Origin: Nocardioides sediminis
Lineage (GTDB): Bacteria; Actinomycetota; Actinomycetes; Propionibacteriales; Nocardioidaceae
Reading direction: 5' to 3'
Length of the DNA stretch: 64,000 nucleotides
Assembly (NCBI RefSeq): GCF_003047295.1
Contig: NZ_PZYZ01000002.1
Span: 806,001 to 870,000, forward strand
Position numbers and translations under genes: made by a program. Numbering within the stretch: the stretch's first letter is position 1; every line of letters begins with the position of its first letter. The notes under the pieces were generated by a model. It searched no databases and was not told where the DNA came from. It worked only from the letters and a program-made list of their open reading frames with translations. Positions 18,179 to 26,619 of this stretch are shown here, in pieces.

Positions 18179-18240
18179 GTAGTTTGGGACGAAATCGGTG
18201 GTCTGAGGGCGGTTCCGCCTACGAGATCGCCCCAAACTAC
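18179..18240. terminator. Inverted repeat between convergent hemW and DUF3097 genes
   Basis: GTAGTTTGGG (18179-18188) is perfectly repeated in inverse at 18231-18240. The similarity continues inward to 19 bases with three mismatches. A small GGCGG-TT-CCGCC hairpin (18208-18219) sits inside. AT-content is higher than the flanks. It lies six bases after the hemW stop and 16 bases from the convergent stop, so a bidirectional terminator is the simplest reading. A mobile palindromic repeat is the alternative. Confidence 0.6.
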
Positions 18241-18256
18241 CCGGCGCGGATCGATC

Positions 18257-19117
18257 TCAGGAGCCGGGAGCGGTGACGAAGTCGATCAGCTCCTCGACCC
18301 GCCCGAGCAGCGCGGGGTCGAGGTCCTCGAAGCCGCGCACGCCGCCCAGGATGTGCTTCCAGGCCCGCGCGATGTCGGCCTGGTCGCGGTGCGGCCAGCC
18401 GAGCTGCTGGCAGGTGCCGGTCTTCCAGTCGATCGACCGGGGCACGTCGGGCCAGCGCTCGAAGCCGAGGCGCTGCGGCTTGACGGCCTGCCAGATGTCG
18501 ATGAACGGGTGGCCGACGATCAGCACGTGCTTGCCGACCTCGGACTTGGCGATGCTGGCCGCGATCCGGCTCTCCTTCGAGCCCCGGACCAGGTGGTCGA
18601 CGAGCACCCCGACCCGCCGCTGGGGCCCGGGTCCGAAGTCGCGCAGGTGGTCGGCCAGGTCGTCCACGCCGCCGAGGTACTCGACGACCACGCCCTCGAT
18701 GCGCAGGTCGTCGCCCCAGACCTTCTCGACGAGCTCGGCGTCGTGGCGGCCCTCGACGAAGATCCGGCTGGCCCGGGCGACGCGGGCCTTGGCGCCGTGG
18801 ACGGCGACCGAGCCGCTCGCCGTACGCGTGGGACGGGCCGGCGCGGAGCGGGTGACGGGGCGGGTCAGCACCACGGGACGGCCCTCCAGCAGGAAGCCGG
18901 GGCCGAGCGGGAACGTACGCCGCTTGCCGCGTCGGTCCTCGAGCGTCAGCGTGTCGAGGTCCCGGTCGACGGCGACGACCTCGCCGCACCAGTCGGTGGT
19001 GACCTCCTCGACGACCTGGCCGAGCTCGGCCGGGGTCTCGGCGGCACGCCCGTTCCTCGGGGCGCGCCAGTCGGTGGCGAGGACGTCGGAGCCGTAGCGG
19101 TCTGCGGGGGAAGGCAC
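18257..19117 (-). CDS. DUF3097 family protein
   Basis: A 286-residue protein of the actinobacterial DUF3097 family, of unknown function. Features I recognise are SDVLATDWRAPR near the start, a small beta-rich domain (TLEDRRGKRRTFPLGPGFLL), and a toprim-like stretch IFVEGRHDAELVEKVWGDDL. This is followed by VGVLVDHLVRGSKESRIA and VGHPFIDIWQAVKP. The VEGxxD and VLVDHL motifs suggest a nucleic-acid enzyme related to toprim nucleases; this is inference. The GTG start is six bases after TAGCGT on the minus strand. Confidence 0.85.
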   Translation of the reverse strand: MPSPADRYGSDVLATDWRAPRNGRAAETPAELGQVVEEVTTDWCGEVVAVDRDLDTLTLEDRRGKRRTFPLGPGFLLEGRPVVLTRPVTRSAPARPTRTASGSVAVHGAKARVARASRIFVEGRHDAELVEKVWGDDLRIEGVVVEYLGGVDDLADHLRDFGPGPQRRVGVLVDHLVRGSKESRIAASIAKSEVGKHVLIVGHPFIDIWQAVKPQRLGFERWPDVPRSIDWKTGTCQQLGWPHRDQADIARAWKHILGGVRGFEDLDPALLGRVEELIDFVTAPGS

Positions 19118-19188
19118 CGCACAACGCTAGGCGGGCGACCCGGCGGCGTGGGGGTGCCACGCCGCCGGGTCACGTCGCGAGCCGGTCG

Positions 19189-19551
19189 TCAGCCGGAGAT
19201 GCCGGCGCCCTGGGCGCCGTCGCCGCTGACGGACTCGGGGTCGGTCTCCTCGTCGGAGCCCGAGTCGGAGTCCTCCGTGCTCGGGGTCTCGCCCGAGGAC
19301 TCGTAGGTGCCGGTGGTGTCGTCCTGCGTGTCGTCCATCCCGAGCTCGTCGCGGTCCTTGGTGGCCTCGTCGTCGGGATCGAGGGGCTCGGCGAGCGGGT
19401 TGTCCTCACCGGGCTGGAGGTCCTCGGGCAGCTGGTCGTCGGAGACGCCGGCGAGCTGCTGGTCGTCGGGGGACGCGGAGCCGCCCTCGTGGTCGGCGTC
19501 GGCCTCGCTGGTGGTCGAGCTGGCCTGGGGCACATCGCTGGATTCGGTCAT
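19189..19551 (-). CDS. Small acidic low-complexity protein
   Basis: A 120-residue, strongly acidic protein made almost only of D, E, S, T, G, P and Q (for example DEETDPESVSGDG). It has no hydrophobic core, signal or cysteine. It is probably intrinsically disordered. Similar short acidic proteins are common in Nocardioides-like genomes and have no assigned role. The frame is supported by a normal high third-position GC pattern and its separate placement between two same-strand genes. ATG 19551 has a weak TAGGAA hexamer six bases upstream. Confidence 0.6.
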   Translation of the reverse strand: MTESSDVPQASSTTSEADADHEGGSASPDDQQLAGVSDDQLPEDLQPGEDNPLAEPLDPDDEATKDRDELGMDDTQDDTTGTYESSGETPSTEDSDSGSDEETDPESVSGDGAQGAGISG

Positions 19552-19607
19552 GCGTCGTTCCTACGCGAGCGCCGCCGCCGCGTAAACCCCCCGACGGATG
19601 GGCGGGG

Positions 19608-20468
19608 TCAGATGAGCGGCAGCCGCTTCTGGCTGCGGGGGAGGTGCTCGTAGCCCAGCCGCACCGCGGAGGCGAGCAGGCTCCGGTCCCACGGCCACTC
19701 GCCCTCGTCGAGGGCCCGCCCGACCGGCACGCCGCGGCTCGCGAGGTCGCGGACCGTCTCGGCGATGATCCCGAGCTCGGTGCGCTGCTCGTGCACGAAG
19801 TCCTTGTCGACGAGCCGACCGTGCCCGGGGACGACGACGGTCGCGTCGGTCGTCAGGCCGAGCACCAGGTCCAGGGTCAGCGGCCACTCCAGCGGGAACG
19901 AGTCGTCGCCGATGAACGGCTTGTCCGACTCCTCGACGAGGTCCCCGGCGACGATCACGTCGGCGTCGGGAACCCGGACGACGAGGTCGCCGGCGGTGTG
20001 GCCGCGTCCGGGGTGGATGAGCTCGACGGCCCGGTCGCCGAGGTCGAGGGCGACGGCGGAGGAGAAGCCGTGGGTGGCGGGCCGCAGGGGGGTGTCGAGG
20101 ATCTCCTCGGCCCGGGCGTTGCCGGTGAACTGCTCGGCGTCGGGCCGGTCTCCGGTGCGCGCCATCTGCTCGAGCGCGAAGTCCGTGGCGTGGATGGGCA
20201 CGTCGCCGAGCGCGGTGACCATCACGTCGTTGCCGAACCAGTGGTCCCAGTGGTCGTGGGTGTTGACCAGCGCCGTCACGGGCCCGGCGCCGAGGCGTCG
20301 TACGGCGTCCGCGACCTGGCGTGCCGCGTGCGCGGACCCGTGCGTGTCGACCATCACCAGGCCGTCCGCACCGCCCACCAGGGTGATGTTGACGTGCATC
20401 CAGTCGTGGTGGGCGACCCAGACGCGGTCGGCCACCTCGACGAAGGACGGCTCGCTGGTGTCAGTCAT
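19608..20468 (-). CDS. MBL-fold metallo-hydrolase
   Basis: A 286-residue metallo-beta-lactamase-fold hydrolase. The metal-binding motif is [13 protein letters not shown], followed by a downstream HTAGDLVV histidine, the IVAGDLVEE aspartate and the PGHGRLVD histidine, so the di-metal site looks complete. Resemblance is to the SoxH/quinoprotein-relay-associated hydrolases rather than true beta-lactamases; the substrate is unknown. ATG 20468 lies seven bases after TAGGGT (20481-20476 on the minus strand). That element abuts the hrcA promoter on the other strand. Confidence 0.87.
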   Translation of the reverse strand: MTDTSEPSFVEVADRVWVAHHDWMHVNITLVGGADGLVMVDTHGSAHAARQVADAVRRLGAGPVTALVNTHDHWDHWFGNDVMVTALGDVPIHATDFALEQMARTGDRPDAEQFTGNARAEEILDTPLRPATHGFSSAVALDLGDRAVELIHPGRGHTAGDLVVRVPDADVIVAGDLVEESDKPFIGDDSFPLEWPLTLDLVLGLTTDATVVVPGHGRLVDKDFVHEQRTELGIIAETVRDLASRGVPVGRALDEGEWPWDRSLLASAVRLGYEHLPRSQKRLPLI

Positions 20469-20482
20469 GGGACCGACCCTAG

Positions 20483-20514
20483 TAGGCTTGGCACTCACGA
20501 TCAGCGAGTGCCAG
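20483..20514 (+). promoter_or_regulatory. CIRCE operator overlapping the hrcA promoter
   Basis: TTGGCACTC (20488-20496), nine bases, then GAGTGCCAG (20506-20514). This matches the CIRCE consensus TTAGCACTC-N9-GAGTGCTAA, with changes only in the outer bases and with 8-bp perfect arms. A -10-like TAGGCT at 20483-20488 touches the left arm, so HrcA binding would block initiation. HrcA therefore represses its own operon, with release on heat shock. Confidence 0.9.
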
Positions 20515-20539
20515 ACGAGCAACCGGACAGGAGGGACGC

Positions 20540-21568
20540 ATGAGCGAGGACCGCAGGCTCGCCGTCCTCCGGGCGATCGTCGAGGACTACGTCGCCACCG
20601 AGGAGCCGGTCGGCTCCAAGGCCCTCGTCGAGCGGCACAGCCTCGGGGTGTCGCCGGCGACCGTGCGCAACGACATGGCGGCGCTCGAGGACGAGGGCTT
20701 CATCCACCAGCCGCACACGAGCGCGGGGCGGGTGCCCACCGACAAGGGCTACCGGCTCTTCGTCGACCGGCTCACCGGCGTCAAGCCGATGAGCGCGGCC
20801 GAGCGCCGCGCCATCACCACGCTGCTCGACGGCGCGGTCGACCTCGACGACGTCGTACGACGCTCGGTGCGGCTGCTGAGCCAGCTCACCCGGCAGGTCG
20901 CGATCGTGCAGTACCCCACGCTGTCGCGCAGCACGGTGCGCCACGTGGAGCTGGTGTCGCTGACCCCGACCCGCGTCATGGTGATCCTCATCCTCAGCAC
21001 CGGGCGCGTCGAGCAGCGGCTGGTCGAGCACGGTGCGGAGGTCAGCGAGGAGCAGCTCGCCGACCTGCGCGTGAGCATCAACCAGGCGGCAGCGGGCGAG
21101 CGGATCGCCGAGGCCATCCAGGCGCTGGGCCGCCTCCCCGAGGAGGTGCCTCCCGACGCGGCCGCGCTCGCGCGCGGCCTCACCACCGCGCTGACCGAGG
21201 CGATGTCGGACCACCGCAGCGACGAGCGTGTCGCCGTCGGCGGGGCGGCCAACCTGGCCCGCTACGGCGACAGCTTCGACACCGCCGTCCGGCCCTTGCT
21301 CGAGGCGCTCGAGGAGCACGTCGTGCTGCTCAAGCTCCTCGGCGAGGCGACCAGCGGCGACGCCGTCACCGTGCGCATCGGGCACGAGGGGCCCTACTCC
21401 GAGCTCTCCTCGACCAGCGTCGTGGCCACCGGCTACGGCCCAGCAGACCAGGCCTTCGCCACGCTCGGCGTGGTGGGGCCGACCCGCATGGACTATCCCG
21501 GATCCATGGCTGCCGTGCGCGCCGTCGCGCGGTACGTCTCCCGGATCCTCGACGAAGGACACCAGTGA
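20540..21568 (+). CDS. hrcA: Heat-inducible transcription repressor HrcA
   Basis: A 342-residue HrcA. The winged helix at the N-terminus carries the family signature [40 protein letters not shown] and [20 protein letters not shown]. The C-terminal half is the HrcA GAF-like dimerisation region, including the sequence [20 protein letters not shown]. It binds CIRCE elements, one of which lies directly upstream. AGGAGGG precedes ATG 20540. The stop overlaps the dnaJ start (GTGA), so repressor and chaperone are co-translated. Confidence 0.97.
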   Translation: MSEDRRLAVLRAIVEDYVATEEPVGSKALVERHSLGVSPATVRNDMAALEDEGFIHQPHTSAGRVPTDKGYRLFVDRLTGVKPMSAAERRAITTLLDGAVDLDDVVRRSVRLLSQLTRQVAIVQYPTLSRSTVRHVELVSLTPTRVMVILILSTGRVEQRLVEHGAEVSEEQLADLRVSINQAAAGERIAEAIQALGRLPEEVPPDAAALARGLTTALTEAMSDHRSDERVAVGGAANLARYGDSFDTAVRPLLEALEEHVVLLKLLGEATSGDAVTVRIGHEGPYSELSSTSVVATGYGPADQAFATLGVVGPTRMDYPGSMAAVRAVARYVSRILDEGHQ

Positions 21569-22746
21569 CCCAGGATCTCTACGAGCTGCTCGGCGTCTCC
21601 CGCGACGCTGACGCGGCCACCATCAAGAAGGCCTACCGCGGGCTGGCCCGCCAGCTCCACCCGGACGTCAACCCCGACCCCGAGACCCAGGACCGGTTCA
21701 AGGAGGTCTCCCGCGCCTACGAGGTCCTCTCCGACCCGCAGAAGCGCGCGGCGTACGACCGCGGCGGCGACCCGTTCGGCGGCGGCGCGGCAGGCTTCGG
21801 CCAGGGCCAGGGCTTCTCGTTCACCGACATCATGGACGCGTTCTTCGGCGGCGGGGCGCCCGGTGGCGCCGCCGGCGGCCAGGGTCGCGGACCCCGCCAG
21901 CGCGTGCGCCGCGGCCAGGACGCCCTCATCCGGCTCGACATCGAGCTCGCCGAGGCTGCCTTCGGCACCACCAAGGACCTCAAGGTCGACACGGCGGTCG
22001 TGTGCACGACCTGCCACGGCGACGGCGCGTCGCCGGGCACCCAGCCGATCACCTGCGAGACCTGTCGCGGGGCCGGTGAGGTGGCCCAGGTGCAGCGCTC
22101 GTTCCTCGGCGAGATCCGCACCCTGCGCCCGTGCGCGGCCTGCCGCGGCTTCGGCCAGATCATCCCGGACCCCTGCCGCGAGTGCTCCGGCGACGGCCGG
22201 GTCCGGTCGCGCCGCAACCTGACGGTCAAGATCCCGGCCGGCGTCGACCACGGCACCCGCGTCCAGCTCAGCGAGCAGGGCGAGGTCGGCCCCGGCGGCG
22301 GCCCGCCCGGTGACCTCTACGTCGAGATCCACGTCGAGCCGCACCCGACCTTCACCCGGCACGGCAACGACCTGCACTGCACGGTGACGCTGCCGATGAC
22401 GGCCGCCGCGCTGGGCACCACGTTGACCCTGCCGCTGCTCGAGGCCGACCTGGAGACTCCCGAGGACTCCGAGGTGCGCACCGACTACGACCTGGAGATC
22501 CGTCCCGGCACCCAGTCCGGCAGCGAGCAGGTGCTCCGCGGCTTCGGCGTCCCGGGGCTGCGCGGCGGTCGCGGCGACCTCGTCGTCAACGTCGTCGTCG
22601 ACACCCCGACCCGCCTCGACGCCCGCCAGGAGGAGCTGCTGCGCGAGCTGGCCGCCATCCGCGGCGAGGAGTCGCCGGACGGTGCTGTCCAGGCGCCGCA
22701 GAAGTCGATGTTCGGTCGGCTGCGCGACGCGTTCAACCAGCACTGA
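21565..22746 (+). CDS. dnaJ: Chaperone DnaJ (DnaJ2-type, beside hrcA)
   Basis: A 393-residue type I J-protein. The J-domain is at residues 1-70 with HPD at 32-34. A G/F-rich linker follows, then four zinc-finger motifs [24 protein letters not shown] and CRECSGDG, then the substrate-binding C-terminal domains. It stimulates DnaK and hands over unfolded clients; dnaK itself is not in the window. This is the second DnaJ that actinobacteria encode with hrcA. The GTG start overlaps the hrcA stop by four bases. Confidence 0.96.
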   Translation: MTQDLYELLGVSRDADAATIKKAYRGLARQLHPDVNPDPETQDRFKEVSRAYEVLSDPQKRAAYDRGGDPFGGGAAGFGQGQGFSFTDIMDAFFGGGAPGGAAGGQGRGPRQRVRRGQDALIRLDIELAEAAFGTTKDLKVDTAVVCTTCHGDGASPGTQPITCETCRGAGEVAQVQRSFLGEIRTLRPCAACRGFGQIIPDPCRECSGDGRVRSRRNLTVKIPAGVDHGTRVQLSEQGEVGPGGGPPGDLYVEIHVEPHPTFTRHGNDLHCTVTLPMTAAALGTTLTLPLLEADLETPEDSEVRTDYDLEIRPGTQSGSEQVLRGFGVPGLRGGRGDLVVNVVVDTPTRLDARQEELLRELAAIRGEESPDGAVQAPQKSMFGRLRDAFNQH

Positions 22747-22775
22747 TGGCAGCACCGAGCGGCGCGGCCGCATGA
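22746..22775 (+). CDS. Putative 9-codon mini-cistron bridging dnaJ and rsmE
   Basis: ATG 22746 shares its A with the dnaJ stop (TGATG). It reads MAAPSGAAA and stops with a TGA at 22773-22775 that overlaps the rsmE start (ATGA). Both junctions are of the type used for termination-reinitiation. The frame differs from both neighbours. It may only pass ribosomes across the 25-base gap; no Shine-Dalgarno is evident for rsmE. A chance arrangement cannot be excluded. Confidence 0.35.
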   Translation: MAAPSGAAA

Positions 22776-23512
22776 GCCTCCCGGTCCACCTGGTCCCGTC
22801 GCTGGACGGCGTCGCCGTCGGCGCGACGGTCGAGGTGACCGGCGACGAGGCCCACCACGCCGTCGCTGTGCGCCGCCTGCGCGTCGGCGAGCAGGTGGTG
22901 CTGACCGACGGCGAGGGCCGCTCGGTGACCGGGGCGGTGACGGCCACCGGCAAGCGCTCCCTCACGGTCGAGGTCGCCACGGTGGCGTCCTCCGACAAGC
23001 CGTCGCCGGCCTTCACCGTCGTGCAGGCGCTGCCCAAGGGCGACCGCGGCGAGCTGGCCGTCGAGGTGCTGACCGAGGTCGGCGTCGACGTCGTCGTCCC
23101 GTGGGCCGCGTCCCGCTCGGTCGCGGTGTGGAAGGGCGAGCGCGCCGTCAAGGCGCACGCGAAGTGGCAGGCCACGGCCCGCGAGGCCGGCAAGCAGTCG
23201 CGCCGCTCCTGGCTGCCCACCGTGACACCGCTCGCCTCCACGGACGCGGTCCGCGAGCTGGTGGCGGAGGCCGACCTCGCCGTCGTGCTCCACGAGGACG
23301 CGTCCGTGCCGCTGTCCGGCGTCGAGGTGCCCGCGTCGGGTCGGGTCGTCGTCGTGGTCGGCCCCGAGGGCGGCATCGCTCCCGAGGAGCTGGCGGCACT
23401 GGAGGCGGCCGGAGCCGTCACCGTCCGCCTCGGCGACGAGGTGCTGCGTACGTCGACCGCGGGCGTCGTCGCCGTCGCCGCGCTGCTCTCCCGAACCGAC
23501 CGCTGGCGCTGA
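22772..23512 (+). CDS. rsmE: 16S rRNA (uracil(1498)-N3)-methyltransferase RsmE
   Basis: A 246-residue SPOUT methyltransferase that methylates U1498 of 16S rRNA. The N-terminal PUA-like domain contains [19 protein letters not shown]. The SPOUT knot shows FTVVQALPKGDRGE near its start, then REAGKQSRRSWLP, then VVVVGPEGGIAPEE and VRLGDEVLRTSTAGVVA, the SAM-binding trefoil motifs. It lies directly after dnaJ, as in other actinobacteria. ATG 22772 is chosen because it starts the recognisable LPVHLVPSL segment. A dispersed repeat begins at its stop codon. Confidence 0.94.
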   Translation: MSLPVHLVPSLDGVAVGATVEVTGDEAHHAVAVRRLRVGEQVVLTDGEGRSVTGAVTATGKRSLTVEVATVASSDKPSPAFTVVQALPKGDRGELAVEVLTEVGVDVVVPWAASRSVAVWKGERAVKAHAKWQATAREAGKQSRRSWLPTVTPLASTDAVRELVAEADLAVVLHEDASVPLSGVEVPASGRVVVVVGPEGGIAPEELAALEAAGAVTVRLGDEVLRTSTAGVVAVAALLSRTDRWR

Positions 23513-23559
23513 CCGGGCGCTTTCGTCGCGCTGGATGGTGCCGACCGGGCACTTCCATG
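23510..23559 (+). repeat. 50-nt dispersed repeat, copy A
   Basis: Begins with the TGA stop of rsmE. It matches 43 of 50 bases of the copy at 32457-32506, without gaps. Constant parts are TGACCGGGCG at the left, CGTCGCGCTGGA in the middle, GCCGACCGGGC towards the right and TTCCATG at the end. The direct GACCGGGC half-repeat occurs twice within the unit. Confidence 0.75.
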
Positions 23560-23590
23560 CACCTGGGTTGCGACCCAGCGGTCAGGTACG

Positions 23591-23631
23591 GCCCGGTCAC
23601 GTGGTTCCAGCGGTACGAAACTGCCCGGTCA
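23591..23631 (-). repeat. Dispersed repeat, inverted diverged copy B
   Basis: Read on the minus strand this is TGACCGGGC, AGTTTCGT, CGCTGGA, a 6-base variable centre, and TGACCGGGC. It matches about 30 of 41 positions of copy A and lies in inverse orientation 32 bases from it. It sits just downstream of the stop of the convergent lipoprotein gene, so each convergent gene ends in its own copy. Confidence 0.65.
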
Positions 23632-23639
23632 GCGCCCGG

Positions 23640-24593
23640 TCAGCGGAGGGTGAAGTCCTTGCTGTCCTCGTGCGGCCCGGCGCCCTCGGCGCCCCCGGAG
23701 GGGTCGTCGGTGCGCGCGACGAAGGTGTAGCCACCCGGCTCGAGACCGGAGACGTCGATGGAGGCCTCCCACGGGTAGAGCCGGTCCATCCAGCCCTCCG
23801 CGGTCGCGAAGCCGTCGAGGACGACCTCGTTCCCACGACGGATCTCCCACGGCACGGTGGCCTCGAAGGAGGACGCCACCCCGCTCGCCTCGAGGGTGTC
23901 GCCCTCGACCACCTCGCCCTGCTCGGGCGAGGTGATGTTGACCAGGCCCAGCACGTCGAGGGCCGGGGCGTTGGAGACGGGCGAGCCGGTGTCGATGCCG
24001 AAGAGGGTGGAGCCGGCGCCGCTGCGCTGGAAGACCACGGGCACCCGCTCCTGCTGGACGCCCTGGAGCGTGTACACGAGCTGCTGCACGGCGAGCCTCG
24101 CCGAGCGCTTGGACATCCCGTCGGGGCGGTCGGTGAAGCCGTCGCCGGCGATGGTCACCAGCAGTACGCCGTCGGTCGCCTGCACGGACTCGATTCCCAC
24201 GCTCGGCCACTCGGTGCGGTAGTCGGGGTCCTGCGGGGTGCCGCCGTCGACGAGCTGGGCCGCCTCCAGCAGCGGGTCGCCCGAGACCTGCTGGAACTCA
24301 CGGAACAGCCGGGGCCCCTGCGGCGTGTCGCCGACGTAGTAGACCGGGACGGCCGTCCCGCCTGCACCTGCGGCCTCACCCGGCGACTCCGAGCCCGTGT
24401 CCGAGGGGGCCTCCGTCGGCTGCTCGCTGGGCTCGGGGCTGTCCGTGTCGGTCGCGGTGTCGGTGGCCGAGTCGGTGGCGGTGGCACCGGTCGTGGCCCG
24501 GTCGTCGGCCGGCTCGTCCTCCGAGCAGGCGGACAGGCCCGAGGCCAGCCCGACGGTGAGGGCGGCGTACAGGGCCAGGGAAGCGGTGCGCAT
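23640..24593 (-). CDS. Lipoprotein with GerMN and Gmad2 immunoglobulin-like domains
   Basis: A 317-residue secreted lipoprotein. The signal peptide ends in LSAC (lipobox), followed by a Thr/Asp/Glu/Pro-rich linker of about 60 residues. A GerMN domain then runs from about VPVYYVGDTPQGPRLFREF to DGMSKRSARLAVQQLVYTLQ. A C-terminal Gmad2 immunoglobulin-like domain contains ITSPEQGEVVEGDTLEASG and ends with GGYTFVARTDD. Such proteins sit on the outer face of the membrane, and in spore-formers relatives act in cell-wall processes; the role here is unknown. ATG 24593 is preferred to GTG 24602 because TAGCGT lies exactly seven bases upstream. Confidence 0.88.
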   Translation of the reverse strand: MRTASLALYAALTVGLASGLSACSEDEPADDRATTGATATDSATDTATDTDSPEPSEQPTEAPSDTGSESPGEAAGAGGTAVPVYYVGDTPQGPRLFREFQQVSGDPLLEAAQLVDGGTPQDPDYRTEWPSVGIESVQATDGVLLVTIAGDGFTDRPDGMSKRSARLAVQQLVYTLQGVQQERVPVVFQRSGAGSTLFGIDTGSPVSNAPALDVLGLVNITSPEQGEVVEGDTLEASGVASSFEATVPWEIRRGNEVVLDGFATAEGWMDRLYPWEASIDVSGLEPGGYTFVARTDDPSGGAEGAGPHEDSKDFTLR

Positions 24594-24668
24594 GCGATTC
24601 ACGCTAGTGGGACGTACGGCGACCCGTTCCGGTTACACGCCGGGGACCGCGGATCTACGCTGGGCAGC

Positions 24669-25028
24669 ATGACCGCGCCCGAACGTCCCGACGACTGCCT
24701 CTTCTGCAAGATCGTGGCCGGTGACGTCCCGGCCGACATCGTGCGCGCCGACGAGACGACGATCGCCTTCCGCGACATCAACCCCCAGGCGCCGACGCAC
24801 GTGCTCGTGGTGCCGCGCAGCCACTACCCCAACGCGGCCGAGCTGGCCCACCACGAGCCGAGCGGGCTCGCCGACGTGCTGCGGGCGGCGGCGGACGTGG
24901 CCGAGAGCGAGGGGATCGACGAGGGCTACCGCTCGGTCTTCAACACCGGCGCCGGCGCCGGGCAGACCGTCTTCCACGCCCACCTGCACGTCCTCGGCGG
25001 ACGCTCGCTGCAGTGGCCGCCGGGATGA
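24669..25028 (+). CDS. HIT family hydrolase (HINT-type)
   Basis: A 119-residue histidine-triad protein. The N-terminus CLFCKIVAGDVPADIV, the middle INPQAPTHVLVVPR, and the catalytic HAHLHVLGG are as in HinT purine nucleoside phosphoramidases, which hydrolyse AMP-lysine or similar adducts. ATG 24669 is seven bases after TACGCT (24656-24661), without a Shine-Dalgarno. The stop overlaps the next start as ATGA, joining it to a copper-monooxygenase-like lipoprotein. That pairing has no obvious functional reason. Confidence 0.93.
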   Translation: MTAPERPDDCLFCKIVAGDVPADIVRADETTIAFRDINPQAPTHVLVVPRSHYPNAAELAHHEPSGLADVLRAAADVAESEGIDEGYRSVFNTGAGAGQTVFHAHLHVLGGRSLQWPPG

Positions 25029-26242
25029 GCACCCGCCTCGCGGCGGCCCTCGCCGCCCTCGTCCTCCTCCTCGCCGGCTGCTCGGGCACCGACGGGGAGC
25101 ACTCCTCCGGCCACGAGGCGACCGACGCCGCCGCGGCGGAGGGTGACGAGCGGACGGGGGAGGGCGAGGACAGCGCCACCGGGCACGGCGACGGACACGC
25201 GTCCGCCGAGCCCGCCGCCGAGGTGCCGCTGCGCAGGGGCGAGCGGCGCGAGACCCTCACCATGCCGGCTGCCTACACGCCGTCCGCCCCCTACGGCAGC
25301 GGCACCGACGACTACCGCTGCTTCCTCCTCGACCCCGGGCTCGAGCGCGACACCTGGCTCACCGGCACGACGGTGCAGCCGGGCAACCCGGACGTGGTCC
25401 ACCACGTGATCCTCTTCCAGGTGCCGGCCGCCCAGGTCGCCGTGGCCGAGGAGAAGGATGCGGCCGAGGACGGCGAGGGCTGGACGTGCTTCGGCGGCAC
25501 CGGGCTCGACACGTTCCAGGACGTCGACGACGCCTCCTGGATCGGGGCCTGGGCCCCGGGCGGCGAGGAGTCGGTGCGCAAGCCGGGCTACGGGGTCAGG
25601 CTGGCCAAGGGCAGCCGCATCGTCATGCAGGTGCACTACAACCTGCTCGCCGGCACGCAACCCGACACCTCCGCCGCCCAGCTGCGGCTCGCGCCCGGCA
25701 CCCGCGACCTCGAGGAGCTGCACACCATGCTGCTCCCGGCACCCGTCGAGCTGCCGTGCCGCGCGGCGTACGACGACGGCCCGCTGTGCGACCGCGACAG
25801 CTCGATGCTCGACGTCATGCAGCGCTTCGGCGCCGAGGGGTCGCGCACCGCCAACGTCCTCTACCTGCTGTGCGGCGGCGAGCCGCGCCCCGGACAGGTG
25901 CAGAGCTGCACCCGGACCGTGCGCGAGCCGATGACGATCCACGCGGCGGGCGGGCACATGCACCTGCTCGGGCGGGAGATCCGGGTGGTCACCAACCCCG
26001 GCACCGACCGGGAGCAGACCGTGCTGGACATCCCGGTGTGGGACTTCGACGACCAGGGCGCTCGCGACATCGAGCCCGTGTCGCTCCAGCCGGGCGACAC
26101 CGTGGAGGTCACCTGCAAGCACGTGCAGTGGCTGCGCGACCAGCTGCCCGCGTTCGAGGGACAGCCCGACCGCTACGTCGTCTGGGGTGAGGGCACCACC
26201 GACGAGATGTGCCTGGGGATGCTGCAGGTCAGCAAGCCGTAG
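25025..26242 (+). CDS. Lipoprotein of the copper type II ascorbate-dependent monooxygenase fold
   Basis: A 405-residue exported lipoprotein (signal ending LLAGC). A His/Glu/Ala-rich linker (GHGDGHAS) follows, then a two-domain PHM/DBM-like fold. All ligands expected for the two copper sites are visible: H126-H127 (DVVHHVILF), H204 (MQVHYNLL), H311 and H313 (GGHMHLLG) and M395 (DEMCLGM). Eukaryotic relatives hydroxylate peptides or dopamine. Bacterial ones are mostly uncharacterised, so enzymatic activity is inferred from the intact ligand set. It is co-translated with the upstream HIT gene. Confidence 0.82.
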   Translation: MSTRLAAALAALVLLLAGCSGTDGEHSSGHEATDAAAAEGDERTGEGEDSATGHGDGHASAEPAAEVPLRRGERRETLTMPAAYTPSAPYGSGTDDYRCFLLDPGLERDTWLTGTTVQPGNPDVVHHVILFQVPAAQVAVAEEKDAAEDGEGWTCFGGTGLDTFQDVDDASWIGAWAPGGEESVRKPGYGVRLAKGSRIVMQVHYNLLAGTQPDTSAAQLRLAPGTRDLEELHTMLLPAPVELPCRAAYDDGPLCDRDSSMLDVMQRFGAEGSRTANVLYLLCGGEPRPGQVQSCTRTVREPMTIHAAGGHMHLLGREIRVVTNPGTDREQTVLDIPVWDFDDQGARDIEPVSLQPGDTVEVTCKHVQWLRDQLPAFEGQPDRYVVWGEGTTDEMCLGMLQVSKP

Positions 26243-26260
26243 ACCGCCGCCGAAGGGGGC

Positions 26261-26536
26261 TCAGAAGAGGTAGCGCAGCCGGAGCACCGCGAAGAGCACC
26301 GGCAGGCCGAAGACGACGAGCATGGCCCAGGCGGTGATCCGGTGCCAGGGCTTGGAGGAGTCGAGGCGGCCGCCGAAGTCGAGCAGGGCGCCCTCGACCG
26401 TGTGGTGGGTCAGCCCCATCCGGCGGGCGTCCTCGGGGAGGTGCTGGCCGGGGAACCACTGCGGCTCGGTGTCGTCGTCGTGGTCGTCGGGGTCCTCGTC
26501 GTACCACTCGTGGACGTCGTGGTCGGCACCCGGCAT
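26261..26536 (-). CDS. Small acidic membrane-anchored hypothetical protein
   Basis: A 91-residue protein with an acidic, histidine-containing N-terminus (ADHDVHEWYDEDPDDHDDD). A middle region (MGLTHHTVEGALLDFGGRL) follows, then one C-terminal hydrophobic helix AWAMLVVFGLPVLFAVL ending in RLRYLF. It is likely a tail-anchored membrane protein. Function unknown. ATG 26536 follows TACCGT by six bases. It converges on the copper-monooxygenase lipoprotein gene. Confidence 0.7.
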   Translation of the reverse strand: MPGADHDVHEWYDEDPDDHDDDTEPQWFPGQHLPEDARRMGLTHHTVEGALLDFGGRLDSSKPWHRITAWAMLVVFGLPVLFAVLRLRYLF

Positions 26537-26619
26537 GGGGACACGGTACGTCCGCGGTCCGCCCGGTACGGCGAACCCGGTGGGCCGTCCCCGCCGCGCT
26601 CGCTAGCATGGAGTCACAT

